Of a DNA stretch of 64,000 nt, positions 41,070 through 52,330 are shown piece by piece. The notes beneath the pieces were generated by a model. The model had not been told where the DNA came from, did no database searches, and worked only from the letters and a program-made list of their open reading frames with translations. Made by a program: the position numbers and the translations under genes. Each line of letters opens with the position of its first letter. The stretch's first letter is position 1. This stretch comes from Planctomycetota bacterium (GTDB lineage Bacteria; Planctomycetota; Phycisphaerae; UBA1845; UTPLA1): positions 1 to 64,000 of the forward strand of contig JADJRI010000005.1 of the NCBI GenBank assembly GCA_016712275.1, in the 5' to 3' direction.

Positions 41070-43411
41070 ATGCATGCGCCACTCCAAAGCACAACTGCCG
41101 TCCGCAATCGGCCGCGAGGACCGTTTCGTGCCGTCGCGGATTTCTTCAACAGCATCCGTCTCGGCATTTTTCTCATTGCCGCCATTTTGCTTTACGGCAC
41201 GCTCGGATCGGCCATACCCGGCTTTCGCCACCGCTTCGAGCTGACGGAATTTCAGTACTTTAACCACCGTATCTTTTTCATACTCATCGTCCTGTTTTGC
41301 ATCAACCTCACCGTGGCCACCCTTCGGCGCATCAAGTTCAACCGCATCAACGCCGGCGTGCTGACTGTTCACACGGGCCTCCTGCTGCTCTGCTACGGAT
41401 CGGTCGTTTACTTTGGAAACAAAATCGAAGGCGACATCTGGCTCGGCACGCCGAACATACGCGTCCTTTCGCGCGAACGTCTCCAGGCCAACCGTGATCA
41501 GGCGCTACTGGCGAACTTTCCGGCCATCATCGGTGAAGTTTGGGAGCAGAACGCCCCCATGCTCGGCGGCTTGCAGCGAATCGAGGTGACGGATGTCCAG
41601 CACGAAGGAATGACGACCGCCGCCCGTGTCACGCTCAAGGCCAAGTCCGGCGCCGCACCCGAGGAGACCATTACCCTGACACTTGAAGATGCGGCGGAAG
41701 GCGGCGGCCGCATCGCCTCGTTTGGCGATCGGTTCGTGCTGATGCTCTCAGGTTCGGATGAGGCATCCTATTTCTACGACGACACCACGCCGGCACTTAT
41801 CATTCCGTTTGGCAACGATCGCGCAAAATGGGCTCACTTCGAGCTTCCCGCTCTGCCCTATTACAACGAACGATTCGTGCAATATGCCGACGAAGATCCG
41901 CGCGGACGGGACCTCACGCCGATCAGGGACACCGAGGGCAATGAAGTGAAGTCGCGGCCGTTGTCGGCCATTCCCCTGATCGAACGCTGGCGCATGCCGT
42001 TTGATGTGATCGATCCCGCATCCACCCAGGCGAATGACTGGCCCTTCACCATTCAAGTCGACGGGTTTCTTCCATATACCGAAATTCAGCCGACGGCGCT
42101 GCCGGGCGGCGATAAGCTCTTCCCGCTTGCGCTGATTGATTATGTCCACGGCGGCGACCGCCATTCCGAATGGCTCATCTCAGAAGCCCCCGAACATGCC
42201 ATGGTTGAATTTCACGATGGCCTGCGCGCGGAATTGAAATGGGTCGGCGGTGCCACCGCGGTCGATCCCGTCTTTACGCAGCCGATCAACGGCAGGCATG
42301 TTCTAAGTGTTTTTGTGAAGGACAAGAACATCCGCAGGACATTCGATGTCGAAGCCGGCCAGGTCATTCAGTTCGAAGGCACGGACTACACGCTTACCAT
42401 CGACGAGCTTCGACCCAGTTGGCCGCTCATGACGCCCGGTTTTCAAAACGCAAAAACGCCGATCGCGCTTGTCGTCGTGAAATCGCCGACCATGGAATTT
42501 CAGCGATCGGTGATGCAGCGTTTTCCACAGCTCAATCAGGACCGGTACCCCCAATCGAATCCCGATCCCGAAAAACGCGGCAAGAAGGTCGATCCCGCCC
42601 GAGATCTCGTCGACGACAACATCGAACTCAGCTATGTCGACGCGAGCACGGATCATCTGCTTATTGTCACGGGCGAAAACCTGGCGCCGACGCTCGTTCA
42701 CACCGCCATCGGCGGCGCCCGCAGCGTTCATGTCTTGAAACAAAACGAGCCGTTCAAGATGGCCGGGGGCGAGCTCACCTTGCGCGAGTTCCACAAAATG
42801 CCCCGATTCGAGACCGTTCCGGTCGTCATTCCCGAGAAAAATCGCCGCTCGCTGATGGATGTCAAGCGTAGCCGCTCCGCCGTTCGCCTGTTGCTAAAGG
42901 CGAAGGAAGGCGATTGGATGAAACATGTCTGGGTTCCATTCAGTCAATACAATACCGATAATTTTCTCGATCAGGTCGCTTCGACCACCGTCAACGGCGT
43001 GCCACGCATTGAACAGATCAGTTTTATCTATGGCCGCACGATCCGCCCGCTGCCCACGTCGCTGACGCTTGGCGACTTCAGACCGACCTCTATCCGGCGA
43101 AATGCAGGCCCGCGAATGGACCAGCCATTTCCGATATCGCGACCCCGAAACGGGTCAGACCAAACTTGGAAAAGCGTACTTAAATAACACAAACACCATC
43201 GGCGACTGGACCTTTTTCCAATCGCAGGCCGCAGGCGATCACAAGTCGTGGACGATTCTGGGTGTCGGCAATCGCCGCGGCGTCTGGACGATGCTCATCA
43301 GGTGCACTCATTGCGCTCGGCATGAGTTATGCCTTTTCGATCAAGCCCGTGCTGGTTCGGCGCCGCAAGGCCCAAATACAGATGCTCGGCAGCGCGGCCA
43401 GAGGAACATAG
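41070..43411 (+). CDS. resB: ResB-like cytochrome c biogenesis protein (frameshifts near 43080 and 43300)
   Basis: ResB works with CcsA to carry heme across the membrane and attach it to apocytochrome c (system II). From ATG 41070 (MHAPLQSTTAVRNRPRGPF), RAVADFFNSIRLGIFLIAAI is the opening helix of the family (FxSxxxxxxLL-type). Two more helices follow (FFILIVLFCINLTVATLRRI and INAGVLTVHTGLLLLCYGSV, the latter with the conserved His). A large periplasmic domain of about 600 residues comes next, then a last helix in a third frame (GALIALGMSYAFSIKPVLVR). The stop at 43411 lies 3 bases before ccsA, indicating one operon. The planctomycete-type large periplasmic part is longer than in classical ResB. 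Confidence 0.85.
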
Positions 43412-43414
43412 GCT

Positions 43415-45359
43415 ATGAACGTACTTCAAATTCCTATCAAAGTGCCCGCACCGAAGGCTAAACGAACGGCTTGGACGCATTTCGTCGCCGCAACGCTGGT
43501 CGTCATCGCGGCGATTTCAATGGACGCCCCGGCATCGGAACAAGCTCCAAGCCCGGCGGCATCTCTGCGCGACATACAAAATCAAATCGATATCGGCACC
43601 CTTGGCCGCCTCGCCATGCTCGACAACAACAGTTGGCGATATTCGACTGTCGATTCGTGGTCGCGCAAGATGGTCGGTGAAATCTACGGCCCCGGCACAT
43701 TTGAAGGCCTCGATCCGGTGGCTGCCGCCATTGAACTGCTTTTCAATGCAGATGCATACAATGATCGGCCGCTGCTTTATGTGAAAGACCTCGGCGTGTT
43801 GCGAGACCTGACGATGCACCCCATTGCCGTCACCGACGACGAGCGCAGTCAGATTTACAAGAGCAAACGAGTCAGCCACGACTTCATCACCTCGCCCGCG
43901 GTGCAACATCGGATTGAAGAACTGTCCGGTGAAGTGATGAAGAACAGGGCGATGGGCCGGCTTGGCCGCGCAAAACACTGCTACGAGCGTCTGCAAGCCA
44001 TGTTTACGGTCGTTCCCTGCCCTTCCGGAAAACGCGAAACGCCCTGGATTCCCTTCAGCGCGCTCCTGAAGGAAAAAGATCGAAGCGCCGCGGGGCTTTC
44101 AATTGACCAGGCCGAAACCGCCTTCAAGGCATTTCGAGAGTTCGGCCGGTCATGGGTCGCCCGTGATGTCAAGGGCATAAATGCCGGCATTGCGGCACTG
44201 AATGAGACACTGCCGAAGCTCGCCCCGGCCGGACTTTATCCAACAGAACTGTCGCGCGAAACCGAAATGAAATATCGCCGGTATGAACTCATCAAGAAGG
44301 GCTGGGGCGTCTACATTCTCGCATTTTTTGTGTCGATCTTCGCCGTCGCCACCCGTTACCCCTGGGCGCGTTGGACGGGACTGGCTTTACTGGTGACTGC
44401 ACTGGGGCTTCACGGCTACGACCTGTGGCTTCGCTGGCAGGTGGTCGGCCGCGTGCCGGTGGCCAACATGTATGAAGCGGTTGTGTCGAGCGCGTGGATC
44501 GCATCGATGCTCGGCCTGCTTCTGGAGCTGTTCACCCGGAAGCGCGTGTATCTGCTGGCGTCCGCGTTTCTCGGCTTCTTCTCGCTGGCCCTGCCCGAAC
44601 TGCTGCCGGATCAGGTGAACAACAACATCGAACGTGATGCCCATCCTCGACGACATCATGCTTCGCATTCATACGGTGCTCATCATCGCCAGTTATGGTG
44701 TCATTACATTGGCATTCGTCGCCGCCAACTGCTACCTGTTCGTTTCCGCCATTCGTGACAAGGTCGCGCTGGCGCAACACACCATCGGCGCGCAAATCGG
44801 CGCCATTCTCTGCCTGGTTTTAGCTTACATGGGGAAATTCGAATCGGCCTCGTCGATTTCGACCCGAGCATTCGGCGCGATCGGCGCGACCAGCGAAGCG
44901 GCCGTCCTCACGTTGCAATTCATCGGCGCCCTTGTGCTGTCCATGACCGCGCTCGCTCTCGTGACGCGCGGCCTCTTCATGGCTTTCGGCGGAAATTCAG
45001 GGCCCGCGGCGCCCGCCGGCGTGCGGGCGTCCGATTTTCCAGTGGAAAAGGACATTCTGGAGGAATTCGATCTCGCCCACCGCGTGCTGATGTATATCGC
45101 GATGGTGGCACTGTTTGTAGGAATCGTCCTTGGGGCAATCTGGGCCGACTATTCATGGGGCCGCCCCTGGGGGTGGGATCCCAAGGAAGTATTCGCTTTG
45201 AATACATGGCTGGTTTATGCTATTTTGGTGCATGTCCGCTTCGTCACCAAACGGCGGGCACTGTGGGCGAGCGTATTGGGCGTCGCTGCTTTCGCGGCGA
45301 TGCAGTTCAACTGGTGGGTCGTCAACTTCTACATCGTCGGCCTGCATAGTTACGCATAA
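43415..45359 (+). CDS. ccsA: CcsA/CcsB-type heme transporter for cytochrome c assembly (frameshifted near 44640)
   Basis: The protein carries heme to the outer face of the membrane with ResB. An N-terminal signal or anchor helix is followed by a periplasmic region of about 250 residues. The conserved membrane part follows: RVPVANMYEAVVSSAWIASM (the P-x-x-N-x-YE motif), then in a second frame DIMLRIHTVLIIASYGVITL (conserved His), and the heme-handling WGRPWGWDPKEVFALNTWLV (WWD-type motif) near the C-terminus, ending QFNWWVVNFYIVGLHSYA. Length about 648 residues. The shift near 44640 breaks only the junction of two helices. Heme c substrates probably include the CxxCH protein at 1300-2150. Confidence 0.92.
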
Positions 45360-45419
45360 TTGAGTTGTCGATCGATACTCTGTCGAGGTCGATAGCCGCA
45401 GTAGGTCGAGGGCCTTCAC

Positions 45420-46624
45420 ATGCTTCGTCGTTATTCTCGTTTCGTGATTCCGGGTTTTGTCGTTCTTGTTTTTGCCATATCGATCGCCATCTTGCCGTGG
45501 ACGTCGAATTCCGTGCGCGCCGACGATGAAAAGGAAACCAAGTCGAGCACCGGCGACAAGAAATCAAAAAAGAAGAAGAAATCACGGAAGAGCTCCGGCA
45601 AGAGCGACGAGCGATCCGAGAAGACTTCGTCAAAGGGCTCCGGCAGTTTCGAGATGAAGGACGTAGCGCCCGACGAAAAGGCGGAAAAGAAAGTCCAGAA
45701 ATCCCTCGGCGAAAACTTCAAAATCAAGCGAACCCTGCACTATTCAATTTTCTATGACACCAGCGAGGAGGATGTCGGCGTTTTCGGCCACGCCATCGAA
45801 CGGACGTATCGTTCGTGCGGCAAGTATTGCAAGGCGCTCGGCGCGCCGATCGAGCCTCCCAATAAGAAAATGATAACCCACTTCTTTAATGAATTCGAAG
45901 ACTACGCCAAATACTCACAGGGCATTCGCGGCGGCTTCAAACCCAGTCCCGAAGTTCTCGGATTTTACACGCCCGAGACCAATTACACCTACTTCTACAA
46001 TTTTCGAAACACGCCGACCTTCAAGAGCGCCCGCGAACAGGCGGAAAAGAAACTTGTGGATGCCGGAAAAGCGCGCGATGCGCAGGGCTTGAGAGAGGCC
46101 AGATGGGTCATCAACCGCACCAACAGTTTCGGCGGCGGTGTGACCGAGGAAACGCTGCAACATGAAGTGGCTCACCAAGTCTTATTCAACGTGGGTTTCC
46201 ATAATATGAAGTCGTTTGGGGCTAACCCGAGATGGTTTGCCGAGGGAATGGCACAGCTCTTTGAACCGGTCACGACCGCCAAGGGCGGAAACATGGGCAT
46301 CGTCAATAAGGAAAAGGCAAGCGCCTTTCAGAATCTGCTGTCCAGCAACCGCCTCTATCCCGTGAAGGAGTTCATCAAGGACATCCGTCCGTTTGTCTCG
46401 GGCGATGTCGGCGGCCTTTCGTATCCTCAGGCATGGGGCTTGATGCACTATATCAATCGCGTCAAGCGAAAAGAACTGCGAGAATACGTCGCCATCATCA
46501 ACAAGCGGCCCAGAAGTACAAAACCACGCCGGAAGAGGAAATCGAGACGTTCGAAAAGTGCTTTGGCAAAATCGACCGTAAATGGGAAAAGAAATGGAAG
46601 ACCTGGATGAAGAACGTGCGTTAA
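45420..46624 (+). CDS. DUF1570-like exported putative metallopeptidase (frameshifted near 46508)
   Basis: The protein has a signal peptide (RFVIPGFVVLVFAISIAILP), then a Lys/Ser-rich low-complexity segment (GDKKSKKKKKSRKSSGKSDE). The domain that follows resembles DUF1570: TLHYSIFYDTSEEDVGVFGH, GGFKPSPEVLGFYTPETNYT and the zinc-site helix GVTEETLQHEVAHQVLFNVG (HExxH-like HEVAHQ), followed by PRWFAEGMAQLFEP as third-ligand region. The C-terminal end continues in a second frame after 46508 (TPEEEIETFEKCFGKIDRKW) to a stop at 46624. DUF1570 proteins are a planctomycete staple; substrates are unknown. Confidence 0.78.
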
Positions 46625-47022
46625 GCCAAGTACGCCGGCCACTTTTTCTTTCGACTCAATGCGACTTCCCGGTTTCGGGAAATGGCCCGACTCACCGCAC
46701 ATTCAGCGAGGTGGATCAACTCCTCTGTCTATTCCAGGGCACGCGTTAATGACATAAAACGGACGACGGCATGCTCGCAACATGCTTGCCCGACGTATCT
46801 TACAATCAGTCCGACATCGGGGAATTCAAGGCGGTTTTGATGTTCCAAGGCCATAACCCGCCACATCGAAAATCATATCGCGACATCTGCGAATGGATCG
46901 GGGCGGCCCTCGTTTGGAAAGTAGACAACGCCATTTTCGCGGATAAAGTGTAGAATCGGATGAGATTCTACCGGATTCGCCCACGCCCGCCTCGCCTCGC
47001 ACGCGTCGGAAGAGGGTCTGCA
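46625..47022. other. Intergenic stretch, nothing recognised
   Basis: Nearly 400 bases between the DUF1570-like gene and the exported protein gene hold no conserved protein or clear hairpin. A TTACAAT-containing segment near 46800 could be a -10 box but has no convincing partner. Confidence 0.4.
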
Positions 47023-48139
47023 ATGAAAATACGGCGTTCATTCAGCGCATTGGGAATTTCAACAGCGTTGTTGCTGACGATCTGCGGCAGCTCGATCGGC
47101 GAAGTCATCGGCATCACGGGTTCCTCCTCGGCAACTGTGATTCAATTTGACGGCATTCTTCCGGTACAGAGCGATTTCACCCAAGTCATTATCCCCCTCA
47201 CCAAACAAGACCCGCCTGCCCTGTCGATCGCGCAGGTCGATCGATTCGGTGGCGAAAAACTGACCGGCTCCGGATCGGTTCTGGCTATTTTCGAACAGCC
47301 GAATCTCGCAGCCGGAGGAATTCCAAACGACATCGGAATGGACTTGGCCGCATTTGCCGAAGATGCGACAACCGGCTGGTTTCTGCGCGGCGAGGCGTCC
47401 GAAACGCGAACCATCGTGATCAGCGCGGCCGATGCAGGGGCGGACAATCTTTCATTCGGCACAACCAATCGCGGGCGCAGCCGCGTTGTCTTGTCCGGCG
47501 TCATGTTTGTCACCTCCCAGGATTCGACGCGCGACCTGACCGGCACCGAGGTGAAATTGCAGGTCCGCGTGGAGCGGCGGCAATTCAATCAGCGACCGGT
47601 GGACGTCGTAAACGGCGAGGTGGTGTTGACGGGCGGCACCAATGGAACCGTGACGGTGTCTCGTGCTGATGGCAGTTTTTCGGGAGCGCTTGCTTCCGAT
47701 CATCGATTTCACAAATGCCGTTCCCGAATTGCCATTGGTTCAAGCGCTGATATTTGCGGGCATGGAGTTGCCGTTCGAGTATCAATTCGACGTTGGCCTT
47801 CCCTTCGAGCTTGAACTGACGGTGACATCGGAGATTCGCACGATTCCCGGCGGCGTCGGCGCCAGTGCCGTTTTTGGTTTGCCTCAGACGAATCTGGCCG
47901 ATGTCATGCTCAAAGTCGCGAAGGATGATCGCGGTTCCCGCGTTGCAGCGGCCATTGCGGATCGCGTCGACACGACCGGGGCCGTCTATCAGAATGGCCC
48001 GCTTGGGTTCCTTTTTCCTGCACTGTGCGGTGCGGGCGGCATCGAAATGGCTGCTGCCGCCTGTGTTTGTCTCGGCATGATAGGTCTGCGTTCGCGGAGG
48101 CGGAATCGCAACGCCGTCAATCGCGATGGAGGGCGCTAG
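47023..48139 (+). CDS. Exported protein with C-terminal sorting-like tail (frameshifted near 47690)
   Basis: The ATG at 47023 is preceded by GGAAGAGGG. A signal peptide (SFSALGISTALLLTICGSSI) is followed by a beta-rich domain (DFTQVIIPLTKQDPPALSIA, GWFLRGEASETRTIVISAAD). The frame changes near 47690; the second half (ALIFAGMELPFEYQFDVGLP) ends with FPALCGAGGIEMAAAACVCL then GMIGLRSRRRNRN. This tail has a Cys-Gly-containing segment, a hydrophobic helix and an arginine cluster, the three-part layout of PEP-CTERM-like surface-sorting signals in Phycisphaerae-type planctomycetes. No exosortase is in the window. Function unknown. Confidence 0.6.
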
Positions 48140-48458
48140 TCGCGCTGTGCTATTCGCCAAGGCCCAAACCGGCGATGTCATATTCTGGTGCCTGGTGTTA
48201 ATCGCCGGCATCAGCATTCTTGGGATTGGCGTCTGGATATTGAGGCGTTGGGCATTTTCGGGTCAGGCCGGCACGGCGACCGAGGATTGGTCGCTGCAAC
48301 ATTTGCGCGAACTTCGTAAGCGCGGCGAGCTGACGGAAGAAGAATTTGAACGGCTTCGGCGAAATATGATCGCGCAATTTCAAGCAACCGGATCGACTCG
48401 CGCCGATTCTGCGGGCCATGAAAATGAATCCGGCGGAGATTCGCGCCCGATCGATTAA
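48126..48458 (+). CDS. Small membrane protein with SHOCT domain
   Basis: This 110-residue protein begins 14 bases before the preceding stop. It has one N-terminal membrane helix (DVIFWCLVLIAGISILGIGV) and a C-terminal SHOCT-type helix pair: LQHLRELRKRGELTEEEFER then LRRN, matching LxxLxxLRxxGxLTxEEFexxK. SHOCT segments are oligomerisation or anchoring modules found in many unrelated small membrane proteins. The hydrophilic tail is disordered. Confidence 0.78.
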   Translation: MEGASRAVLFAKAQTGDVIFWCLVLIAGISILGIGVWILRRWAFSGQAGTATEDWSLQHLRELRKRGELTEEEFERLRRNMIAQFQATGSTRADSAGHENESGGDSRPID

Positions 48459-48607
48459 GCTTGTTTCGCCGCAAATGGTTTGTGATAAAGGCGATACGCT
48501 ATCGACGTCGATAAGTTGCGTGCGGCAATCGTCTTCAAGAAGCCCTAGAATTAGGGGTCGGCCGGAATGGCGGCGACCATCGACAACCACAAAAGGGGTA
48601 CTCTCTC

Positions 48608-49957
48608 TTGTCCAACGGAAACAAAGGCGGCAGTGGCGGCGGCGGACCCGGACGAAATGGTCCGCGCAATGGTGGCGGCGGCGGCAGCGGCGACGATTTC
48701 AACAAACAGCCGCGCAAACGATCCAGCACATGCAGCTTCTGCGGCAAGACCCATCGAGAAGTCGGCCCCATGGTCGAAGGGCCGAATGATGCGTTCATCT
48801 GCTCCAACTGTGTGGATCTCTGCCACAACATCATCCAACAGGAAAAACGCAAAGCCAGCGGCCTCAAGCCGCTCTTTCACAAAATTCCCACGCCCCGCGA
48901 AATCAAAATGCAACTGGATGCCCATGTCGTCGGACAGGAGCATGCAAAAAAAACGCTGTCAGTCGCGGTGCATAACCACTATCAGCGCCTGACGCACACC
49001 GACCGGTCCGAGCCGGACGACATCGAAATCGAAAAGAGCAACATTCTGCTCATCGGACCCACGGGTTGCGGCAAAACGCTCCTCGCCCGCACGCTGGCCA
49101 AGGCGCTGGATGTTCCCATCGCCATCGGCGATGCCACCACGCTGACCGAAGCCGGCTACGTCGGCGAAGACGTGGAGAATGTCCTCCTGCGCCTGCTTCA
49201 AGTTGCGGATTTCGATCTTGAAACCGCGCAGCGCGGCATTATTTACATCGATGAAATCGACAAGATCGCCCGCAGCGCCGGCAATGTCAGCATCACCCGC
49301 GACGTCTCCGGCGAAGGCGTTCAGCAGGCCCTGCTCAAAATGCTCGAGGGCACCGTTTCGAATATTCCGCCACAGGGCGGCCGCAAGCATCGAGCAACAG
49401 TACATTTCAGATGGACACCACGCACATTCTGTTCATCTGCGGCGGTACGTTCTCGGGGCTTGAAAGATCATCAAGCGCCGCATCGGCCGCAAGGCGATCG
49501 GCTTCTCCAGCGAACTCGGCGATCAGGATTCGGCCGATGAGCGCAGCCAGTTGCTCGCACAGGTTCGCCCGGAGGACCTCGTCGAATTCGGCATGATTCC
49601 CGAATTTGTCGGGCGCCTGCCCGCGACCGCCACGCTCGGCCCGCTCGATGAGCGGGCACTGGTCAAAGTGCTGACCGAGCCGAAGAACGCGCTCTGCCGG
49701 CAGTATCAGAAGCTCTTCGAGATTTCCGGAAGCGAACTGGAATTCACCGATGAAGGGCTGCATGAAATTGCTCGCCGGGCCATGGAGCGCGACACCGGTG
49801 CCCGCGCGCACGCGGCGTTGTCGAGGAAGTCATGCTCGACATCATGTTCGATCTTCCGGAAGAAAGCGCAAAGGCCGTTACGTCATCAATGGCGCTCGGT
49901 CCGCGGCGAACAGCCGGTGCAGCCGATACGCGATACGCGCGCAAGGAATCGGCGTAA
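48608..49957 (+). CDS. clpX: ClpX, ATP-dependent Clp protease unfoldase (several frameshifts near 49395-49480 and 49810)
   Basis: ClpX unfolds tagged proteins and feeds them to ClpP. A Gly/Asn-rich extension of about 35 residues precedes the zinc-binding domain (CSFCGKTHREVGPMVEGPND, FICSNCVDLC). The AAA+ core has LLIGPTGCGKTLLARTLAKA (Walker A), DATTLTEAGYVGEDVENVLL, QRGIIYIDEIDKIARSAGNV (Walker B) and SGEGVQQALLKMLEGTVSNI. The pore-2/sensor region continues in changed frames (THILFICGG, IIKRRIGRKAIGFSSELGDQ, EFGMIPEFVGRLPATATLGP) and the C-terminal domain ends in VRGEQPVQPIRD. At least three indels fall within 100 bases, which is not credible for an essential gene and points to assembly error. 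clpP is not adjacent. Confidence 0.93.
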
Positions 49958-51010
49958 AGTAGGCCAGGCACCGTTATTTTCCGGCCCAAGCCATCGGCCG
50001 ATCGAGCATTCCGGAGAGAAAGGTCGAGAAAAGTCAAAGCTGACTTTGTAGACATTTCTTCTCGGCATGGCGAACCGCGCGTCGGCGCTTTTGTGCGGCG
50101 ACAGCGATGAAAATGCAATACGATATCCCGCTTCGCGCACGATGTTCTCTTCCCGCTCTCCAAAGAAATCGCGCGATCCGAACGGATAGGCAAAAGCAGC
50201 CGGCTTGACACCGAGCGTGGCGAACAAGCGCTGCATGTTTTCCCGCACCTCACGGGTCGACTCTTCGTCGCTCATTCTAGAAAGCGCTGCGTGGGTTTCA
50301 GTGTGTCCTCCGACGTCGACCCACTCGCCCGAAATTCCTTTGAGTTGCTCCCATGTCATGTGCTTGTAAAAAAGTGAATGCGTCTCTTCTTGCGGGGTCG
50401 CTGGTTTATTGAGCCCGTTCAACTCCAGCAGCACTTCCTCGCGATGAGTACGCGTGAGGCGCGAAATCATGTCAAACGCGACTTCATTGGATGATTCCCG
50501 CTGCGCCGGCGTCGATATCGGCAGTCCCTTGCCAAACGCGCTGGGCACATTAAGAACCTGTCCGGGAGCCCAGCCGACGATGAACCCGAGGCGCTCGTAC
50601 CAAAGCAGGCCGCTCGGGTGATCAAGGGGTTCGGTCGGAATAAAGAATACAGGGCGCACGTTGTGCTCGCGCATGGCGGGCAGGGCAAATTCAATGTTAT
50701 TGAGTAGGCCGTCATCAAAGGTGAGCAACACGGGACGCCGGGGAAGGCGGTGACCGCGTTCGATTGCGCCGAGCACCATGTCCAGCGTGACGAACCGCAT
50801 ATGCGTAGCAATCCAAGTGAGTCGCCGGCGAAAACTATCGAGCAAAATTTGATTAGCCACGATGAGTTCGTCGCTGCGATTATATCGGGGAGATATGCCA
50901 TGATAACAAAGCGTGGTCAGACGCCGGCCGCGAAGTCGGGCGTAGCCTGCCGTTATGCCGAGACGGCACAGCCAGTGGGCGAGCGAATCAAATTTGTTTT
51001 GATGCTGCAT
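49886..51010 (-). CDS. Polysaccharide deacetylase (NodB-type)
   Basis: This is a carbohydrate esterase family 4-like enzyme removing acetyl groups from cell-surface polysaccharide. It shows RLTTLCYHGISPRYNRSDEL, the NodB catalytic motif PVLLTFDDGLLNNIEFALPA (TFDDG) and the metal-binding GEWVDVGGHTETHAALSRMS (H-x3-H), then AFAYPFGSRDFFGEREENIV. 374 residues. The last codons overlap the 3' end of clpX in the opposite direction; a frame slip near the end could have extended it. It is the last gene of the minus-strand exopolysaccharide-type cluster, 7 bases after the FemAB-like gene. Confidence 0.88.
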   Translation of the reverse strand: MQHQNKFDSLAHWLCRLGITAGYARLRGRRLTTLCYHGISPRYNRSDELIVANQILLDSFRRRLTWIATHMRFVTLDMVLGAIERGHRLPRRPVLLTFDDGLLNNIEFALPAMREHNVRPVFFIPTEPLDHPSGLLWYERLGFIVGWAPGQVLNVPSAFGKGLPISTPAQRESSNEVAFDMISRLTRTHREEVLLELNGLNKPATPQEETHSLFYKHMTWEQLKGISGEWVDVGGHTETHAALSRMSDEESTREVRENMQRLFATLGVKPAAFAYPFGSRDFFGEREENIVREAGYRIAFSSLSPHKSADARFAMPRRNVYKVSFDFSRPFSPECSIGRWLGPENNGAWPTLRRFLARVSRIGCTGCSPRTERH

Positions 51011-51017
51011 CGGCCGC

Positions 51018-52064
51018 TCAACCCCGCATTTTTTGATAGAGCTTCATCAGGAGCGGACGGCGGACCAGCCGGCTGCGCGTGAAGAACTCGATGTATTGCC
51101 CGCCCATTCGTCGCTTGAATTGCCAAACGCCGAAATTCGGATGATCCGCGGCCAACTCGCGTCCGGGCGTGCCTCCGAGGTCGTAACGCACGGCCGATTG
51201 AGATCGCAACCACTTCATGATTTCCCAATGCAGCAACTGCCCGGTGGGCGGGGGGCGAACGTCTCCGCGGGCCTCGGCACCGGTTGCTCCATATTTGTAT
51301 CGCGGCGTTCCTACTGTCGTGACGAGAGCCATGTTTCTAATCGATCCCTGCCACTCGGCGGCAAAAAGAGCCGCAGCGCCGTCATTAAGAAGCCCACCCA
51401 CAAACGATGTAAACTGTTCCCGTGTGGCGAGGCGAAAGTAGGTTGAGCCAAGTGATTTGATGCGGTCCATCTCCTGACTCATGTCGTAGAACCGGTCAAT
51501 TCTCTCGCTGCCGACTTGACGAACCGTGACACCCTCCCGCTCTGCTTTTCGGAAGTCGCGACGAAAATTCTTGTGGGTTCGCTCAGCCAGCTCGTCTTCC
51601 GTCCCGGAAAGGTCGACCCAGAAGGTGGCTTCGAGTTCGGGCCGGGGAAGCAACTTCCGCTTTTCCATCCACTCGGTAATAAAGCGGTGTTCCGGCACCT
51701 CTGTGCTCTCAATGACGCGCGGCAGACGCAAGCTCCATTCAACGAAAATGGGGTGTTCATCTCCAAAAGCATTGCAGACCGCGTCCAGCAATGCGTCGAG
51801 CTCGTTTGCATCGATCAAGCGATCGTAGAGCGCGCCGCCCTCGATGCGCAGCACACAACCGGGCACCAGTTTGTTCTTGCGCATGATCACATGCGCGCCG
51901 GATGTGATTCGGCCGTTCTCGCGAGCGACGAGCACCCGGCTGCATTGCGACGAAGATGGATGTCCGAGATCGAAGACCAAGTGGTCCTCGGTGGCCATCG
52001 GGCAACGTTCCACGAATTCTCGCCACTCGCGAAGCGCCCCGCCGTCCAGAATCTGATAGTGCAA
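51018..52064 (-). CDS. FemAB-like / GNAT-fold acyltransferase of polysaccharide cluster
   Basis: The 348-residue protein resembles FemAB/peptidyltransferase-like proteins found in exopolysaccharide/exosortase loci. It has FWVDLSGTEDELAERTHKNF then RRDFRKAEREGVTV (the basic substrate-binding segment L...KxxRRxIRKAxxxGV), FTSFVGGLLNDGAAALFAAE, and GQLLHWEIMKWLRSQSAVRY then DLGGTPG, ending FGVWQFKRRMGGQYIEFFTR, typical of the second GNAT fold. Family members transfer aminoacyl or acyl groups; in sugar clusters they are thought to decorate polysaccharide. It lies directly upstream of the deacetylase gene on the same strand. Confidence 0.85.
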   Translation of the reverse strand: MHYQILDGGALREWREFVERCPMATEDHLVFDLGHPSSSQCSRVLVARENGRITSGAHVIMRKNKLVPGCVLRIEGGALYDRLIDANELDALLDAVCNAFGDEHPIFVEWSLRLPRVIESTEVPEHRFITEWMEKRKLLPRPELEATFWVDLSGTEDELAERTHKNFRRDFRKAEREGVTVRQVGSERIDRFYDMSQEMDRIKSLGSTYFRLATREQFTSFVGGLLNDGAAALFAAEWQGSIRNMALVTTVGTPRYKYGATGAEARGDVRPPPTGQLLHWEIMKWLRSQSAVRYDLGGTPGRELAADHPNFGVWQFKRRMGGQYIEFFTRSRLVRRPLLMKLYQKMRG

Positions 52065-52330
52065 GCAGACCTCGTGTCATTCAACAACCCGGGTCTGCGC
52101 GGCCGACAAACGGCACATCCCGGGTTGATTGGCATTCCGGGTATAGTATCCGGGCTGGGCACACATTTGGAAGTGAATGCACTTACGCCATTTGAATTCG
52201 TTGGGCGGCCATTTTCTTTGATGCAAAGCGCCCGAATTCAAGGTGGCGTTAAAGAAAACTGGCAAAAATCCGAATACAGATGAACCAAGCTTCACCGAAT
52301 CGTGCCGTCAGACGGAAACCGCCGGTATTG

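Noticed and set aside
50467..50901. Additional minus-strand frame inside the deacetylase gene
   Set aside because: It overlaps the intact deacetylase in another frame and translates to a Cys/Ser/Pro-rich shadow.
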